Shown: positions 6,108 through 14,292 of the stretch, piece by piece
How positions within the stretch are numbered: position 1 is the first letter of the stretch
Layout of the letters: every line of letters begins with the position of its first letter
Assembly: GCA_017504065.1 (NCBI GenBank)
Contig: JAFVRU010000012.1
Location: 1 to 17,907 of the forward strand
Length of the DNA: 17,907 nt
DNA from: Clostridia bacterium
GTDB taxonomy: Bacteria; Bacillota; Clostridia; Christensenellales; Borkfalkiaceae
Direction of reading: 5' to 3'
The notes under the pieces: model-generated
The model's input: only the letters and a program-made list of their open reading frames with translations
Database searches by the model: none
Told to the model about the DNA's origin: nothing
Position numbers and translations under genes: made by a program

Positions 6108-7352
6108 ATGAAACCGATCAAAATGGGTATCTTCGGATTCGGTCGCGGCGGATATTTTTGCGACAACATTCTTTGGAACAATGGCGAAGTCGTTGCCGTT
6201 TGCGAAAACAATCCCGAACGCATCGAACGCGCAAAGAAGAAATTAGGCGAAAACTTCCCAATCTTTACGGATTTTGACGAATTTTTGAAGCAAGATATGG
6301 ATGCGGTATTTATCTGTAACCACTTCCACAATCACGCTTCGTACGCAATCAAATGCTTGGAAAAAGGTATTCACGTTTTAAGCGAAACGACAAGCAACGG
6401 TACAATGGCAGAAGGCGTTGCCTTGGTTCGAGCCGCGGAAAAGAGCAAGGCAATCTATATGCTCGCGGAAAACTACCCGTATATGAAATTCAATCAAGAA
6501 ATTTATAAGGTTTACCGCACGGGCAAGCTCGGAAAAGCATTATTCTGCGAAGGCGAATACAACCATCCGATCGATTGGACCGACGATAAGACGACGTTGG
6601 AGTTGATCCCTTGTGAAACGCATTGGCGTCTGTACCTACCCGCTACTTATTACCTAACACATGCACTTGCACCGTTAATGCGATTCACAGGCGCATTCCC
6701 CAAACGGGTAACGGTGTTCCCTGTATTTTCACCTGAAAACAAACCGGGTTTTTCCGGCGATCGCGCGGCGATTATTACAACGCTCAACGACGACGATTCT
6801 GTTTTCCGCGTTATGGGTTGGGCTGGATTCGGTGCGGAAGAAAACTCCTATCGGATTTGCGCCACGAAAGGGCAAATCGAGAACGTCCGTGGTACAAACG
6901 GAAAAATCATGTTACGATATAATCCTTGGGAGACTCCCGAAGGCGAAGAAAGCGAACAATTTTATTCGCCTGAGTGGGCAGCAGAAGATCAAGCCGCCGA
7001 AAACGCAGGACACGGCGGCGGGGATTTCTTCCTGATGCGGGAATTCTTCAAATGCATACGCGCAGGTAAGCCCAACGAGTTCGACGTGTATTTTGCCACA
7101 ACGATGGCGTCCGTTGCAATTCTCGGACACCGTAGTTTGATGGAAAATGGTATGCCGTACGACATCCCCGATTTCCGCAAAGAAGAAGATCGTAAAAAAT
7201 ACGAAAACGATACCTTGACTCCTTTTTATGGCGTTGACGGAACACCCCCGATTGTCCCGTGTTGTTCAAGACCTGATTATCAACCGCCCAAGGACGTAAT
7301 GGAACATTACAAAAAAATCTTAGCTGAATATCAAGCCAAGTATAAAATATAA
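6108..7352 (+). CDS. Gfo/Idh/MocA-family NAD(P)-dependent oxidoreductase
   Basis: Probable cytoplasmic sugar or cyclitol dehydrogenase, 414 residues. The ATG has AAGGAGA (6096-6102) 5 bases upstream. The N-terminal Rossmann domain shows GFGRGG (about 10-15) and VCENNPERIERAKKKLGE, where Glu33 may bind the adenosine ribose. The usual EKP tripeptide region reads HVLSETTSN (89-97), so the Lys and Pro of EKP are not present. It is followed by LAENYPYMKFNQ (119-130). The C-terminal substrate domain has ETHWRLYLPATYYLTHALAPL (170-190), where a His such as H185 could be the catalytic or substrate-binding residue, and HGGGDFFLMREFFKCIRAGKP. This matches uncharacterised subfamilies rather than myo-inositol dehydrogenase. 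It is alone in its transcript, divergent from the AraC-type gene that probably controls it. Substrate unknown. Confidence 0.92.
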   Translation: MKPIKMGIFGFGRGGYFCDNILWNNGEVVAVCENNPERIERAKKKLGENFPIFTDFDEFLKQDMDAVFICNHFHNHASYAIKCLEKGIHVLSETTSNGTMAEGVALVRAAEKSKAIYMLAENYPYMKFNQEIYKVYRTGKLGKALFCEGEYNHPIDWTDDKTTLELIPCETHWRLYLPATYYLTHALAPLMRFTGAFPKRVTVFPVFSPENKPGFSGDRAAIITTLNDDDSVFRVMGWAGFGAEENSYRICATKGQIENVRGTNGKIMLRYNPWETPEGEESEQFYSPEWAAEDQAAENAGHGGGDFFLMREFFKCIRAGKPNEFDVYFATTMASVAILGHRSLMENGMPYDIPDFRKEEDRKKYENDTLTPFYGVDGTPPIVPCCSRPDYQPPKDVMEHYKKILAEYQAKYKI

Positions 7353-7370
7353 CTGCACACCCAAAATCAT

Positions 7371-7396
7371 AAAAAGCCGTCTTTCGACGGCTTTTT
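7371..7396. terminator. Intrinsic terminator after the oxidoreductase gene
   Basis: A perfect 11-bp stem (7371-7381 with 7386-7396) has the loop TTTC. The A-run on the left arm and T-run on the right make it efficient on either strand. It starts 18 bases after the stop. Confidence 0.92.
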
Positions 7397-7409
7397 ATTT
7401 GTATAACAA

Positions 7410-7439
7410 AACCCGCCCTGCCGTTTGGTAGAGCGGGCT
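7410..7439 (-). terminator. Intrinsic terminator after pnp
   Basis: In minus-strand RNA CCCGCUC pairs with GGGCGGG (one U-G pair) around a 12-base loop, and UUUUG follows. It lies 14 bases beyond the pnp stop. With the neighbouring terminator it separates two convergent units. Confidence 0.72.
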
Positions 7440-7452
7440 ACGGTTTTACCGA

Positions 7453-9552
7453 TTAGTCCATTTTTTCAAGCAATTTGAGATCGATACCCTTTTCGCCGAT
7501 CTTGATGATTTCTACTTTCACCTTGTCGCCGATATTGAGTACGTCTTCCACTTGGTTCACGCGTTGTTCGGAGAGCTTGGAGATGTGTACCATACCGTCT
7601 TTACCAGGCGCAAATTCTACGAACGCGCCAATCTTCGACAAAATACGTACGACTACACCAACGAACATGTCGCCAACTTCGGGGTCGTGCGCGATGGATT
7701 GAACGATCGCTTTCGCGCGTTCCGCATTCGCAACGTCGCCGTAGCAAGCGATGCAAACCGTTCCGTCTTCTTCAATGTCGATCTTTGTGCCCGTTTGTTC
7801 GATGATCTTGTTGATAACTTTTCCTTGCTTCCCAACGACGTCGCCGATCTTTTCAGGGTTGATCTTGAACGTGATGATCTTCGGAGCGTATTCGGAAAGT
7901 TGCGCGTTTACTTCGGGGATACATTCGAGCATCTTACCCAAAATAAATCTTCTGCCTTCTTGCGCTTGCGCGATCGCGTCGAGCATGATTTGTTCGGAAA
8001 TCCCCTTGATCTTGATATCCATTTGGATCGCCGTGATACCCTTTTCCGTACCCGCTACCTTGAAGTCCATATCGCCAAGGAAGTCTTCCAAGCCTTGGAT
8101 ATCCGTCATAATGACGTATTTGCCCGTTTCGGGATCTTTGATGAGCCCCATCGCGCAGCCTGCTACGGGCGCTTTAATGGGAACACCTGCGTCCATGAGC
8201 GCCATCGTCGAGCCGCAAACCGAAGCCATCGACGACGAACCGTTCGACGACATGATGTCGGATACAACGCGGAGCGCGTACGGGAATTCGTCCGGAGACG
8301 GGATTACGGGTACGAGCGCTCTTTCCGCCAACGCGCCGTGTCCGATTTCACGACGACCGGGGCTTCTCAACGCTTTCGCTTCGCCCGTGCAATAGCCGGG
8401 GAAGTTGTATTGGTGCATATATCTCTTTTCTTCTTCTTCGTCAAGCCCTTCCATGCGTTGCGCTTCGCCGAGCATACCGAGCGTACAAGTCGTCAACGCT
8501 TGCGTTTGACCACGGGTGAATACCGCCGAGCCGTGTACGCGGGGCAATACGCCGTGTTCGCACCAGATCGGACGAACTTCTTTCAAGCCGCGCCCGTCGG
8601 GACGGATACCCTTGTCGAAAATCTTCGCGCGAACGATGCCTTTTACGATATAGTAAATGGAATCCTTTACTTCGCGCATTTGATCGGGATAAATTTCCGC
8701 GAAATGTTCGATAATTTCCGCTTCCGCTTTCGCTTGTCTGTCTTGACGTTCTTGACGGTCGAACGTATCGAGCGCCGCATAGAGTTTGTCGTAGCCGTAC
8801 GCTTTTACCGCTGCGTCCAATTCTTCGGGAATATGGTACAATTCCATTTCCTTCTTGGGTTTGCCCGCAACCTTTGCGATTTCTTCGATGAACGCGCAAA
8901 CTTTCTTGATTTCTTCATGACCGTACATGATCGCGCCGACCATTTCCGCGTCGGTAACTTCGTTCGCGCCCGCTTCGATCATCAAGATCGCGTCTTTCGT
9001 ACCCGCCAAGGAAAGATGAATCGCGCTCTTCGCTTTTTCTTCTACGGTCGGGTTAATGATATATTTCCCGTCGATCATACCGACGATGACCGAACCCGTA
9101 GGCCCTGCCCAAGGAATATCCGAAATGGAAAGCGCTACGGACGAACCGATCATAGCAAGCGGTTCGGGAGCGATATCGGGATCAACCGACAAAGCGGTTG
9201 CAACGACAACTACGTCGTTGAAAATTCCTTTCGGGAACAAGGGACGGATCGGACGGTCGATCAAACGGCTGACCAAGATCGCCTTATCGGACGCACGACC
9301 TTCTCTCTTTTTGAACCCGCCGGGGATTTTCCCTACGGCGAACATTTTTTCTTCGTAATCTACCGACAAGGGGAAGAAATCCATTCCTTCTCTTGCCGTT
9401 TCGGACATACATACCGTTACGTTCACGGCAGTATCGCCGCAGCGCACCAAGCACGCGCCGTTCGCTTGTTCGGCGTATTTGCCGATCTCAATCACGAGCT
9501 CTTTTCCCGCATAGTCTGTTTTAAATACTTTGAAATTGTCTAACGATGGCAT
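7453..9552 (-). CDS. pnp: Polyribonucleotide nucleotidyltransferase (PNPase)
   Basis: 3'-to-5' phosphorolytic exoribonuclease that degrades RNA to nucleoside diphosphates and can add tails in reverse; it acts as a trimer, often with a degradosome. 699 residues, full length. Domains in order: first RNase PH core (about 12-145), all-helical domain (about 240-310), second RNase PH core (about 315-545), KH (about 555-615) and S1 (about 625-692). Seen: LIDRPIRPLFP (97-107), HGSAVFTRGQTQ, GRREIGHGALAERAL, and the catalytic-site aspartates in GDMDFKVAGTEKGITAIQMD (D494, D496, D512). The KH loop reads VVGKQGKVI where PNPases usually have GxGG-type loops, although the GxxG rule is kept. AGGAGA lies 8 bases before the ATG. 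It follows rpsO, a widely conserved pairing. The leader has two hairpins. Confidence 0.98.
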   Translation of the reverse strand: MPSLDNFKVFKTDYAGKELVIEIGKYAEQANGACLVRCGDTAVNVTVCMSETAREGMDFFPLSVDYEEKMFAVGKIPGGFKKREGRASDKAILVSRLIDRPIRPLFPKGIFNDVVVVATALSVDPDIAPEPLAMIGSSVALSISDIPWAGPTGSVIVGMIDGKYIINPTVEEKAKSAIHLSLAGTKDAILMIEAGANEVTDAEMVGAIMYGHEEIKKVCAFIEEIAKVAGKPKKEMELYHIPEELDAAVKAYGYDKLYAALDTFDRQERQDRQAKAEAEIIEHFAEIYPDQMREVKDSIYYIVKGIVRAKIFDKGIRPDGRGLKEVRPIWCEHGVLPRVHGSAVFTRGQTQALTTCTLGMLGEAQRMEGLDEEEEKRYMHQYNFPGYCTGEAKALRSPGRREIGHGALAERALVPVIPSPDEFPYALRVVSDIMSSNGSSSMASVCGSTMALMDAGVPIKAPVAGCAMGLIKDPETGKYVIMTDIQGLEDFLGDMDFKVAGTEKGITAIQMDIKIKGISEQIMLDAIAQAQEGRRFILGKMLECIPEVNAQLSEYAPKIITFKINPEKIGDVVGKQGKVINKIIEQTGTKIDIEEDGTVCIACYGDVANAERAKAIVQSIAHDPEVGDMFVGVVVRILSKIGAFVEFAPGKDGMVHISKLSEQRVNQVEDVLNIGDKVKVEIIKIGEKGIDLKLLEKMD

Positions 9553-9593
9553 TGTAAAATTCTCCTTTTCTCTAATTCTTTTTTTGTTCTTGT

Positions 9594-9659
9594 CCGTTTG
9601 CGTCGCCCGACGTCAAACGGGGTATTTTCACGGACTTCGCTTATGCCAAGGCTTGTCCG
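9594..9659 (-). promoter_or_regulatory. Structured pnp leader with two stem-loops
   Basis: Between the rpsO terminator and pnp, minus-strand RNA can form two hairpins. The first pairs 9631-9635 with 9655-9659 around a large, partly structured loop. The second pairs 9594-9600 with 9614-9620, then 9601-9604 with 9609-9612 past a single bulged base, giving 11 bp and a 4-base loop. Neither is followed by a U-tract, so they are not terminators. In Escherichia coli the pnp leader hairpin is cut by RNase III for autoregulation; a parallel here is inference. No clear promoter was found between the genes. Confidence 0.5.
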
Positions 9660-9677
9660 CTTTTTCCGCTTTAACAC

Positions 9678-9707
9678 AAAAAAGAGCGAGTTAAAGCAAC
9701 CCGCCCT
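9678..9707 (-). terminator. Intrinsic terminator after rpsO
   Basis: In minus-strand RNA the arms 9698-9707 and 9683-9692 form a 10-bp stem with two G-U pairs and a 5-base loop, followed directly by six U. It starts 12 bases after the rpsO stop. The wobble pairs make it strand-specific. Confidence 0.85.
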
Positions 9708-9719
9708 TTCGTGCTTGCA

Positions 9720-9974
9720 TTATTTTCTGAGCCCCAAAGCTTCGATGACCGCTCTGTATCTCTCGATGTCTTTCGCTTTGAGATAGTCGAGCAAACCACG
9801 GCGCTTACCTACCATTTTCAAAAGTCCGCGACGGGAGTGGTTGTCGAGCTTGTGCTCTTTCAAATGCTCGTTGAGATGGTTAATTCTTTCCGTCAACAAC
9901 GCGATTTGTACTTCGGGCGAACCGGTGTCGCCTTCGTGGGCTGCAAATTTTGCAATAATTTCTTTCTTTTCCAT
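9720..9974 (-). CDS. rpsO: 30S ribosomal protein S15
   Basis: Primary 16S rRNA-binding protein of the central domain, needed early in 30S assembly. 84 residues, slightly shorter than the common 88-89. Family signatures are clear: HEGDTGSPEVQIALLTERI, NHLNEHLKEHKLDNHSRRGL and LLKMVGKRRGLLDYL. CCTCCT (9985-9990, that is AGGAGG) lies 10 bases upstream of the ATG. It has its own promoter and terminator, and pnp follows. The leader holds a hairpin that may mediate autoregulation. Confidence 0.98.
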   Translation of the reverse strand: MEKKEIIAKFAAHEGDTGSPEVQIALLTERINHLNEHLKEHKLDNHSRRGLLKMVGKRRGLLDYLKAKDIERYRAVIEALGLRK

Positions 9975-10007
9975 TTCTTTTTATCCTCCTATGGAACATA
10001 TCTCGTA

Positions 10008-10045
10008 CTGCTAAGCGCAACGTGGAGAATCGATCCGCCTAGCAG
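10008..10045 (-). promoter_or_regulatory. rpsO: Hairpin in the rpsO leader, candidate S15 autoregulatory element
   Basis: In minus-strand RNA CUGCUAGGCG (10036-10045) pairs with CGCUUAGCAG (10008-10017): 10 bp including one G-U pair next to G-C, resembling the GU/GC motif S15 recognises in 16S rRNA. The loop contains UCUCC (10024-10028), which can pair with GGAGG of the ribosome binding site (9985-9990). The structure is seen; S15 control is inference. Confidence 0.5.
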
Positions 10046-10056
10046 CCGTTACTACT

Positions 10057-10085
10057 ATTTTAACACATTCTTCCCTTAATGTAAA
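10057..10085 (-). promoter_or_regulatory. Sigma-A promoter for rpsO
   Basis: On the minus strand TTTACA (10080-10085), 17 bases and TAAAAT (10057-10062) are found, with TG one base upstream of the -10 (extended -10). The transcript start is predicted near 10050, giving a leader of about 75 bases that begins just before the hairpin. Confidence 0.75.
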
Positions 10086-10122
10086 TTGAATTTGCGCCGT
10101 TTTTTGGATTTTTTTCGGAAAA

Positions 10123-11496
10123 TCAAGCGAAAAACGAGCTTTTTTTCGTTAAAATTCCGTCGATCCCCGCAATATACGTTTTCAAGTCCTTCGGCGAAGC
10201 CAAACGCTCGATCAAACCCCGATCGTTGAATACGCGTTTGGATACAGCGTTTGCTCCTACCGCCAAGTTATCCGCGGTTTCTTCCATAATATCCACGTTA
10301 TACACGCACGCCTTGCTCGGCTTCGTCCAACCCACGTTCTCGTTGTTCCCGACTTGGTATTTTTGCCGATACATGTAATAGGGCACGTATCCGCTCCCGC
10401 TCAAAATCTCGCGCGAAGCTTTTACCATCTCCGAAATTCGGTCGTTTTCCAAATACGCCGTTTCTTCCTTGAGTTTCGCCCCCGACTTTAACGACAAACA
10501 ATGCGCCGTAATATTCTCCGCGCCCGTCGCCACCGCAAGTTCCACGCTCCGAGCGAACGTTTCGGGCGTTTCGTCGCCGAGCCCCGCAATCAAGTCCACG
10601 TTGACGGTAAACCCGTACTTTTCCGAACTCTCGTACGCGCGGTAGAACTCCGCAACCGTATGCTTTCTACCGATCGCGCGCAACGTGTCGTCCGAGAACG
10701 TTTGGGGATTGATACAAATTCGGTTCACGCCGTACGACTTTAACAAGGCGAGTTTTTCTTCCGTGAATACGTCGGGTCGCCCCGCTTCCACCGTATATTC
10801 GCAATGCGGCGCGATCGACAAGATGGGCGCGAGCATTTCTAAAACCGTACCCAGCTCCCGTTCGTCCAAAGCGAACGGCGTACCCCCGCCGACGTATATG
10901 CTGCGCAAATTCCCGATCAGCTTGGGCGCGAGCGACAATTCCTGCCGCAAACATTCCAAATATTCGGGCATAAACGCGCGCGTTTTTTCGATCGGCGCGG
11001 TAATGAACGAGCAGTACGCGCATTTGGTCGGGCAGAACGGCAAGGAAACAAACAGATCTGTGTTCCCGTCCTTTTTCTCGTAAATCCCTTCCTGCGCCTG
11101 TAATACGTCCGCCACCAAACGGATATTTTCTTCGCTGACGCCCATGGCGCGGAACAGTTCGGCAAAATCCCGTCCCTGTTCCCGTTCCATATACGCGAGC
11201 TTGGTCGGACGAATCCCCGTCAACGCGCCCCAAGGCATACTTTCGCCGTATTTTTCACTTAAAATCCGATACAAACCGAGCTTTGCAAACCGCCGTTCCA
11301 AGCGTTTATATTCCAACTCGTCGCATACCTGCCCCGTGTTCTCGAAAGAAAACGCCTTTCCGTCCACAACAAACCGATTGAAAAAAACACCCCTTTCAAA
11401 CGAAAAAGAGTGCTCTATGCTCTCGGGGCGGTTTTTGAACAACCGCGCAACGTCCAAGAGTTCGTTTTCCAAAAAACTGCAATTCGTCGTAAACAT
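10123..11496 (-). CDS. hemZ: HemZ-type radical SAM protein, coproporphyrinogen dehydrogenase-like
   Basis: Radical SAM protein of the HemN/HemW/HemZ superfamily, 457 residues. Its family is annotated as oxygen-independent coproporphyrinogen III oxidase-like, but whether it makes heme here is uncertain. Seen: an N-terminal accessory region with LTGIRPTKL (92-100), the cluster-binding CPTKCAYC (C155, C159, C162), YVGGGTP (201-207), a VEAGRPD run, INPQTF, and MYRQKYQVGNNENVGW with the conserved Tyr and Asn. The first start ATG at 11496 follows a ribosome binding region AAAGGATAA that overlaps the upstream stop codon. It is 12 bases after the hydrolase gene, and the pair next to rel is a recurrent order in Clostridia. 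No other heme genes are visible. Only a weak AT-rich 6-bp stem follows, so the terminator is unclear. Confidence 0.9.
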   Translation of the reverse strand: MFTTNCSFLENELLDVARLFKNRPESIEHSFSFERGVFFNRFVVDGKAFSFENTGQVCDELEYKRLERRFAKLGLYRILSEKYGESMPWGALTGIRPTKLAYMEREQGRDFAELFRAMGVSEENIRLVADVLQAQEGIYEKKDGNTDLFVSLPFCPTKCAYCSFITAPIEKTRAFMPEYLECLRQELSLAPKLIGNLRSIYVGGGTPFALDERELGTVLEMLAPILSIAPHCEYTVEAGRPDVFTEEKLALLKSYGVNRICINPQTFSDDTLRAIGRKHTVAEFYRAYESSEKYGFTVNVDLIAGLGDETPETFARSVELAVATGAENITAHCLSLKSGAKLKEETAYLENDRISEMVKASREILSGSGYVPYYMYRQKYQVGNNENVGWTKPSKACVYNVDIMEETADNLAVGANAVSKRVFNDRGLIERLASPKDLKTYIAGIDGILTKKSSFFA

Positions 11497-11508
11497 TCCG
11501 TTATCCTT

Positions 11509-12132
11509 TTACGCGTCGATGATAAACGGATTGGTTTTCCGTTCCCGTTCCAGCGTCGTATCTTCTTCATGTCCCGCATAAACGGGCATATCCCCGCTTA
11601 ATGCCGATAATTTTTTCAAACTTTTTCGAAGCTCGGACAAATCCCCCGTCGGGAAATCCGTCCTGCCGATCGTGCCCGCAAACAGCGTGTCGCCTGTGAA
11701 CAAATACGGCTTTCCTTGTTCGTCGCGAACGAGATAGCAAACGCTCCCTTGCGTATGCCCCGCCGTCAATAGCGTGGTGATTGAAATTCCACAAAACTCC
11801 CGCGTTTCGCCGTCTATCAGCGTTCCGTCTACGCGATAGGGAATTCTCGGCGCGCCGAACGCGTCGAACAGATCCCCCGCCGTTCCAATCAGCGGCTTTT
11901 CCCGTTCCGAGCAAAAGACCTTCGCGCCCTGTTCCTGCAAAGCGCGTACCCCGCCGACGTGGTCGAAATGGCAATGCGTGAGCAATACGTATTCCGCCTG
12001 CAAACCGAGCTTGATGAGCTCGCTTTCCACCCGCGGCTGCGCGGGATCAATGACGACGGCGGTTTTCCCGTCCGACGTCAAGACGTAGGTATTCGCTCCA
12101 AACGCGCGCGGCGTGATTTTGATAATCTGCAT
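11509..12132 (-). CDS. Metallo-beta-lactamase-fold hydrolase, glyoxalase II-like
   Basis: Small cytoplasmic hydrolase, 207 residues, of the glyoxalase II (hydroxyacylglutathione hydrolase-like) branch. Metal ligands visible: THCHFDH (H53, H55, D57, H58), AGHTQGS (H126), FTGDTLF (D148) and YAGHEE (H188), a complete binuclear site. GTIGRTDFPTGD and the C-terminal ERERKTNPFI are typical of this small subgroup. The frame extends to a TTG at 12153, but the ATG at 12132 with GGGAG a few bases upstream is the better start. It lies between rel and hemZ, an arrangement seen widely in Clostridia. The substrate is unknown; a thioester of a low-molecular-weight thiol is plausible from the family. Confidence 0.92.
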   Translation of the reverse strand: MQIIKITPRAFGANTYVLTSDGKTAVVIDPAQPRVESELIKLGLQAEYVLLTHCHFDHVGGVRALQEQGAKVFCSEREKPLIGTAGDLFDAFGAPRIPYRVDGTLIDGETREFCGISITTLLTAGHTQGSVCYLVRDEQGKPYLFTGDTLFAGTIGRTDFPTGDLSELRKSLKKLSALSGDMPVYAGHEEDTTLERERKTNPFIIDA

Positions 12133-12149
12133 AAACGCTCCCTTTCCAA

Positions 12150-14285
12150 TCAAGACAAGGACGTGATACGGTGCACTTCGTAAATGCGTTTATCCGCCTG
12201 CAATTTCTTGATCAGCATGTCCACTTCGGAAATATCCGTCAGGGAAATCGACGCTTCCAACACCGCGTCGTGGTTTTTATCGATTCTGCCGTTGATCGAC
12301 GTAATCGAGAGCTTCAACTCCGCAACGACCAACGAGAGTACGGACAGCGCCGCGCCCTGATCCGCCGCGCGAATGGCAATATTCGCGTTATATTTTTGTT
12401 TCGCGCCCGCGGCGATTTGCCAGGACGCGGGCAACAAGCGTTCCTTGTCCACGCCGCCGATATTCGGACAGTCCGCGCGGTGAATCACCACCCCGCGACC
12501 ACGGGAAGTATAACCCACGATCTCGTCCCCGGGTACGGGCGAACAACAGCCCGCAAACCGTACGAGCATACCCGCTTGCCCGTTGACAAGCACGCCGCCC
12601 GGCGTTCTGTTTCCGCCGTCGCCTGCGCGCAATTCAAACGCTTGCGGAGTCTTTTTGCGGTAAAAGTCGATGAGTTTGAACAGAATTTGGTTGACGGAAA
12701 TCGAACCGTAGCCGACCGCCGCATACATTTCTTCCACTTCGCCAAACGAAAAACGTTCGGAAATGCGTTGGAAACTTTCTTCGGTAAGCAACGTCGAAAG
12801 GGTAAACCCACGTTTTTTCGCTTCGTCTTCCAGCTTATCCTGACCGATACGGATATTTTCGTCTTTCAGCTCGTTTTTATAGAATTGCCGAATCTTGGCT
12901 TTCGCGCTCGACGATTTGATGAATTTCAGCCAATCCCGCGACGGGCCTTTGGAGTTCGGCGACGTAATGATCTCGACCACGTCCCCGACTTGCAACGTCG
13001 TGGTAAGCGGTACGATTTTCGAATTGACGCGCGCGCCCGTGCAACGGTTTCCGACTTCCGAGTGAATCGCGTACGCAAAATCGACGGGAGTCGCTTCAGG
13101 CGGCAGGGAAATGACTTTCCCACGCGGCGTGAATACCAACAACTCGTGGCTGTAAAGCTCGGTTTTCAAGGCGCTGATAAACTCCTTGGAGTCCTTCAAA
13201 TCCCCCTGCCATTCCATCACTTCGCGAAGCCAAGTGAGCTTGCTTTCTACCTGACCGTTGTTGCCTTCTTTGTATTTCCAATGCGCCGCGATCCCGAACT
13301 CCGCAATATGGTGCATTTCTTCCGTACGGATTTGAATTTCAAACGGTTGCCCGAACCGAGTCATAACCGTCGTATGCAGCGATTGGTATTTATTGGGCTT
13401 GGGCGTAGCGATATAGTCCTTGATTCGACCGGGGATCGGCTTCCATTTTTCGTGGATCGCGCCGAGTACGGTATAACACGCTTTCACGTCCTTAACGATA
13501 ACGCGAACCGCCGTCAAGTCGTAGATTTGATCGAGCGTTTTTTCTTTCGTCTTCATCTTTTTATAGATGGAATAGAAATGCTTGGGACGACCGAACACTT
13601 CGCCTTCCACGCCGTCTTCTTTCATCAATTCCTTGAGTTCTTCCACGATCTTGTTGACGAACTCTTTCCGTTCGGAAAGCCGTTCCCGAATGTTGAATAC
13701 AAGCGTTTCATAGGCTTCGGGATCGAGATATTTCAAGCAAAGGTCTTCCAGCTCGCACTTGATTTGCGAAATACCGAGCCGACCAGCCAAAGGCGCGTAA
13801 ATTTCCAACGTTTCGTTCGCCATGCGTTGTTGACGTTCCTGCGAAAGGAAGTTCAACGACCGCATATTGTGCAAACGGTCGGCGAGTTTGATGATGATAA
13901 CCCGCACGTCTTTCGCCATCGCAACGAAAATTTTACGGAAGTTTTCCGCTTCCGCGTCTTCTTGGGATTTGAATACGATTTTTTCGAGTTTGGTTACCCC
14001 GCTGACTAAGTCGAGTACTTCGTCGCCGAACTCCCGCTTGATGTCTTCCGCCGTAGCTTCGGTATCTTCAATGACGTCATGCAAAAGCGCCGCGGCGATC
14101 GTCGCGGAATCCAGCCCCAAATCCATTAAGATATCCGCAACCGCGCAGGGATGAATGAAATATGGCTCTCCCGAAGCGCGTTTTTGGTTGGAGTGCGCTT
14201 TCTCGGCGTAATCGTACGCCTTGACCAGCATTTCTCCGTCCGTCAAGGAATATCCCTGTTGAATTTTCTCCAAAGTCGTTTGCAT
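12150..14285 (-). CDS. rel: Bifunctional (p)ppGpp synthetase/hydrolase (Rel)
   Basis: Makes and degrades (p)ppGpp in the stringent response, associating with ribosomes on amino-acid starvation. 711 residues. The hydrolase domain is intact: H45 in FIHPC, HDVIEDT (H69, D70) and KLADRLHNMRSL (D136). The synthetase domain shows RPKHFYSIYKKM (233-244), YDLTAVRVIV, GRIKDYIATPKPNKYQSLHTTV and EIQIRTEEMHHIAEFGIAAHWKYK. Then come a TGS domain (LLVFTPRGKVISLPPEATPVDFAYAIHSEVG, split here only by position, near 385-445), a Cys-rich segment (FAGCCSPVPGDEIVGY and HRADCPN) and a C-terminal ACT domain. The start ATG at 14285 is 7 bases after the recJ stop, and its weak ribosome binding site overlaps the recJ end, suggesting translational coupling. 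apt, which often lies between recJ and rel, is absent. Confidence 0.97.
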   Translation of the reverse strand: MQTTLEKIQQGYSLTDGEMLVKAYDYAEKAHSNQKRASGEPYFIHPCAVADILMDLGLDSATIAAALLHDVIEDTEATAEDIKREFGDEVLDLVSGVTKLEKIVFKSQEDAEAENFRKIFVAMAKDVRVIIIKLADRLHNMRSLNFLSQERQQRMANETLEIYAPLAGRLGISQIKCELEDLCLKYLDPEAYETLVFNIRERLSERKEFVNKIVEELKELMKEDGVEGEVFGRPKHFYSIYKKMKTKEKTLDQIYDLTAVRVIVKDVKACYTVLGAIHEKWKPIPGRIKDYIATPKPNKYQSLHTTVMTRFGQPFEIQIRTEEMHHIAEFGIAAHWKYKEGNNGQVESKLTWLREVMEWQGDLKDSKEFISALKTELYSHELLVFTPRGKVISLPPEATPVDFAYAIHSEVGNRCTGARVNSKIVPLTTTLQVGDVVEIITSPNSKGPSRDWLKFIKSSSAKAKIRQFYKNELKDENIRIGQDKLEDEAKKRGFTLSTLLTEESFQRISERFSFGEVEEMYAAVGYGSISVNQILFKLIDFYRKKTPQAFELRAGDGGNRTPGGVLVNGQAGMLVRFAGCCSPVPGDEIVGYTSRGRGVVIHRADCPNIGGVDKERLLPASWQIAAGAKQKYNANIAIRAADQGAALSVLSLVVAELKLSITSINGRIDKNHDAVLEASISLTDISEVDMLIKKLQADKRIYEVHRITSLS

Positions 14286-14292
14286 ACTTCTC

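Noticed and set aside
7552..9543. 663-codon open frame antisense to pnp
   Set aside because: It mirrors a strongly codon-biased gene, has no ribosome binding site or recognisable motif, and its composition (Arg/Phe-rich) is typical of a shadow frame.
11509..12153. Start of the hydrolase at TTG 12153 overlapping the rel stop
   Set aside because: ATG 12132 has a GGGAG site at the right distance, and the homologous N-terminus starts there.
12171..14009. 612-codon open frame antisense to rel
   Set aside because: Rel is unambiguous on the other strand with full domains; the antisense frame lacks start signals and family marks.
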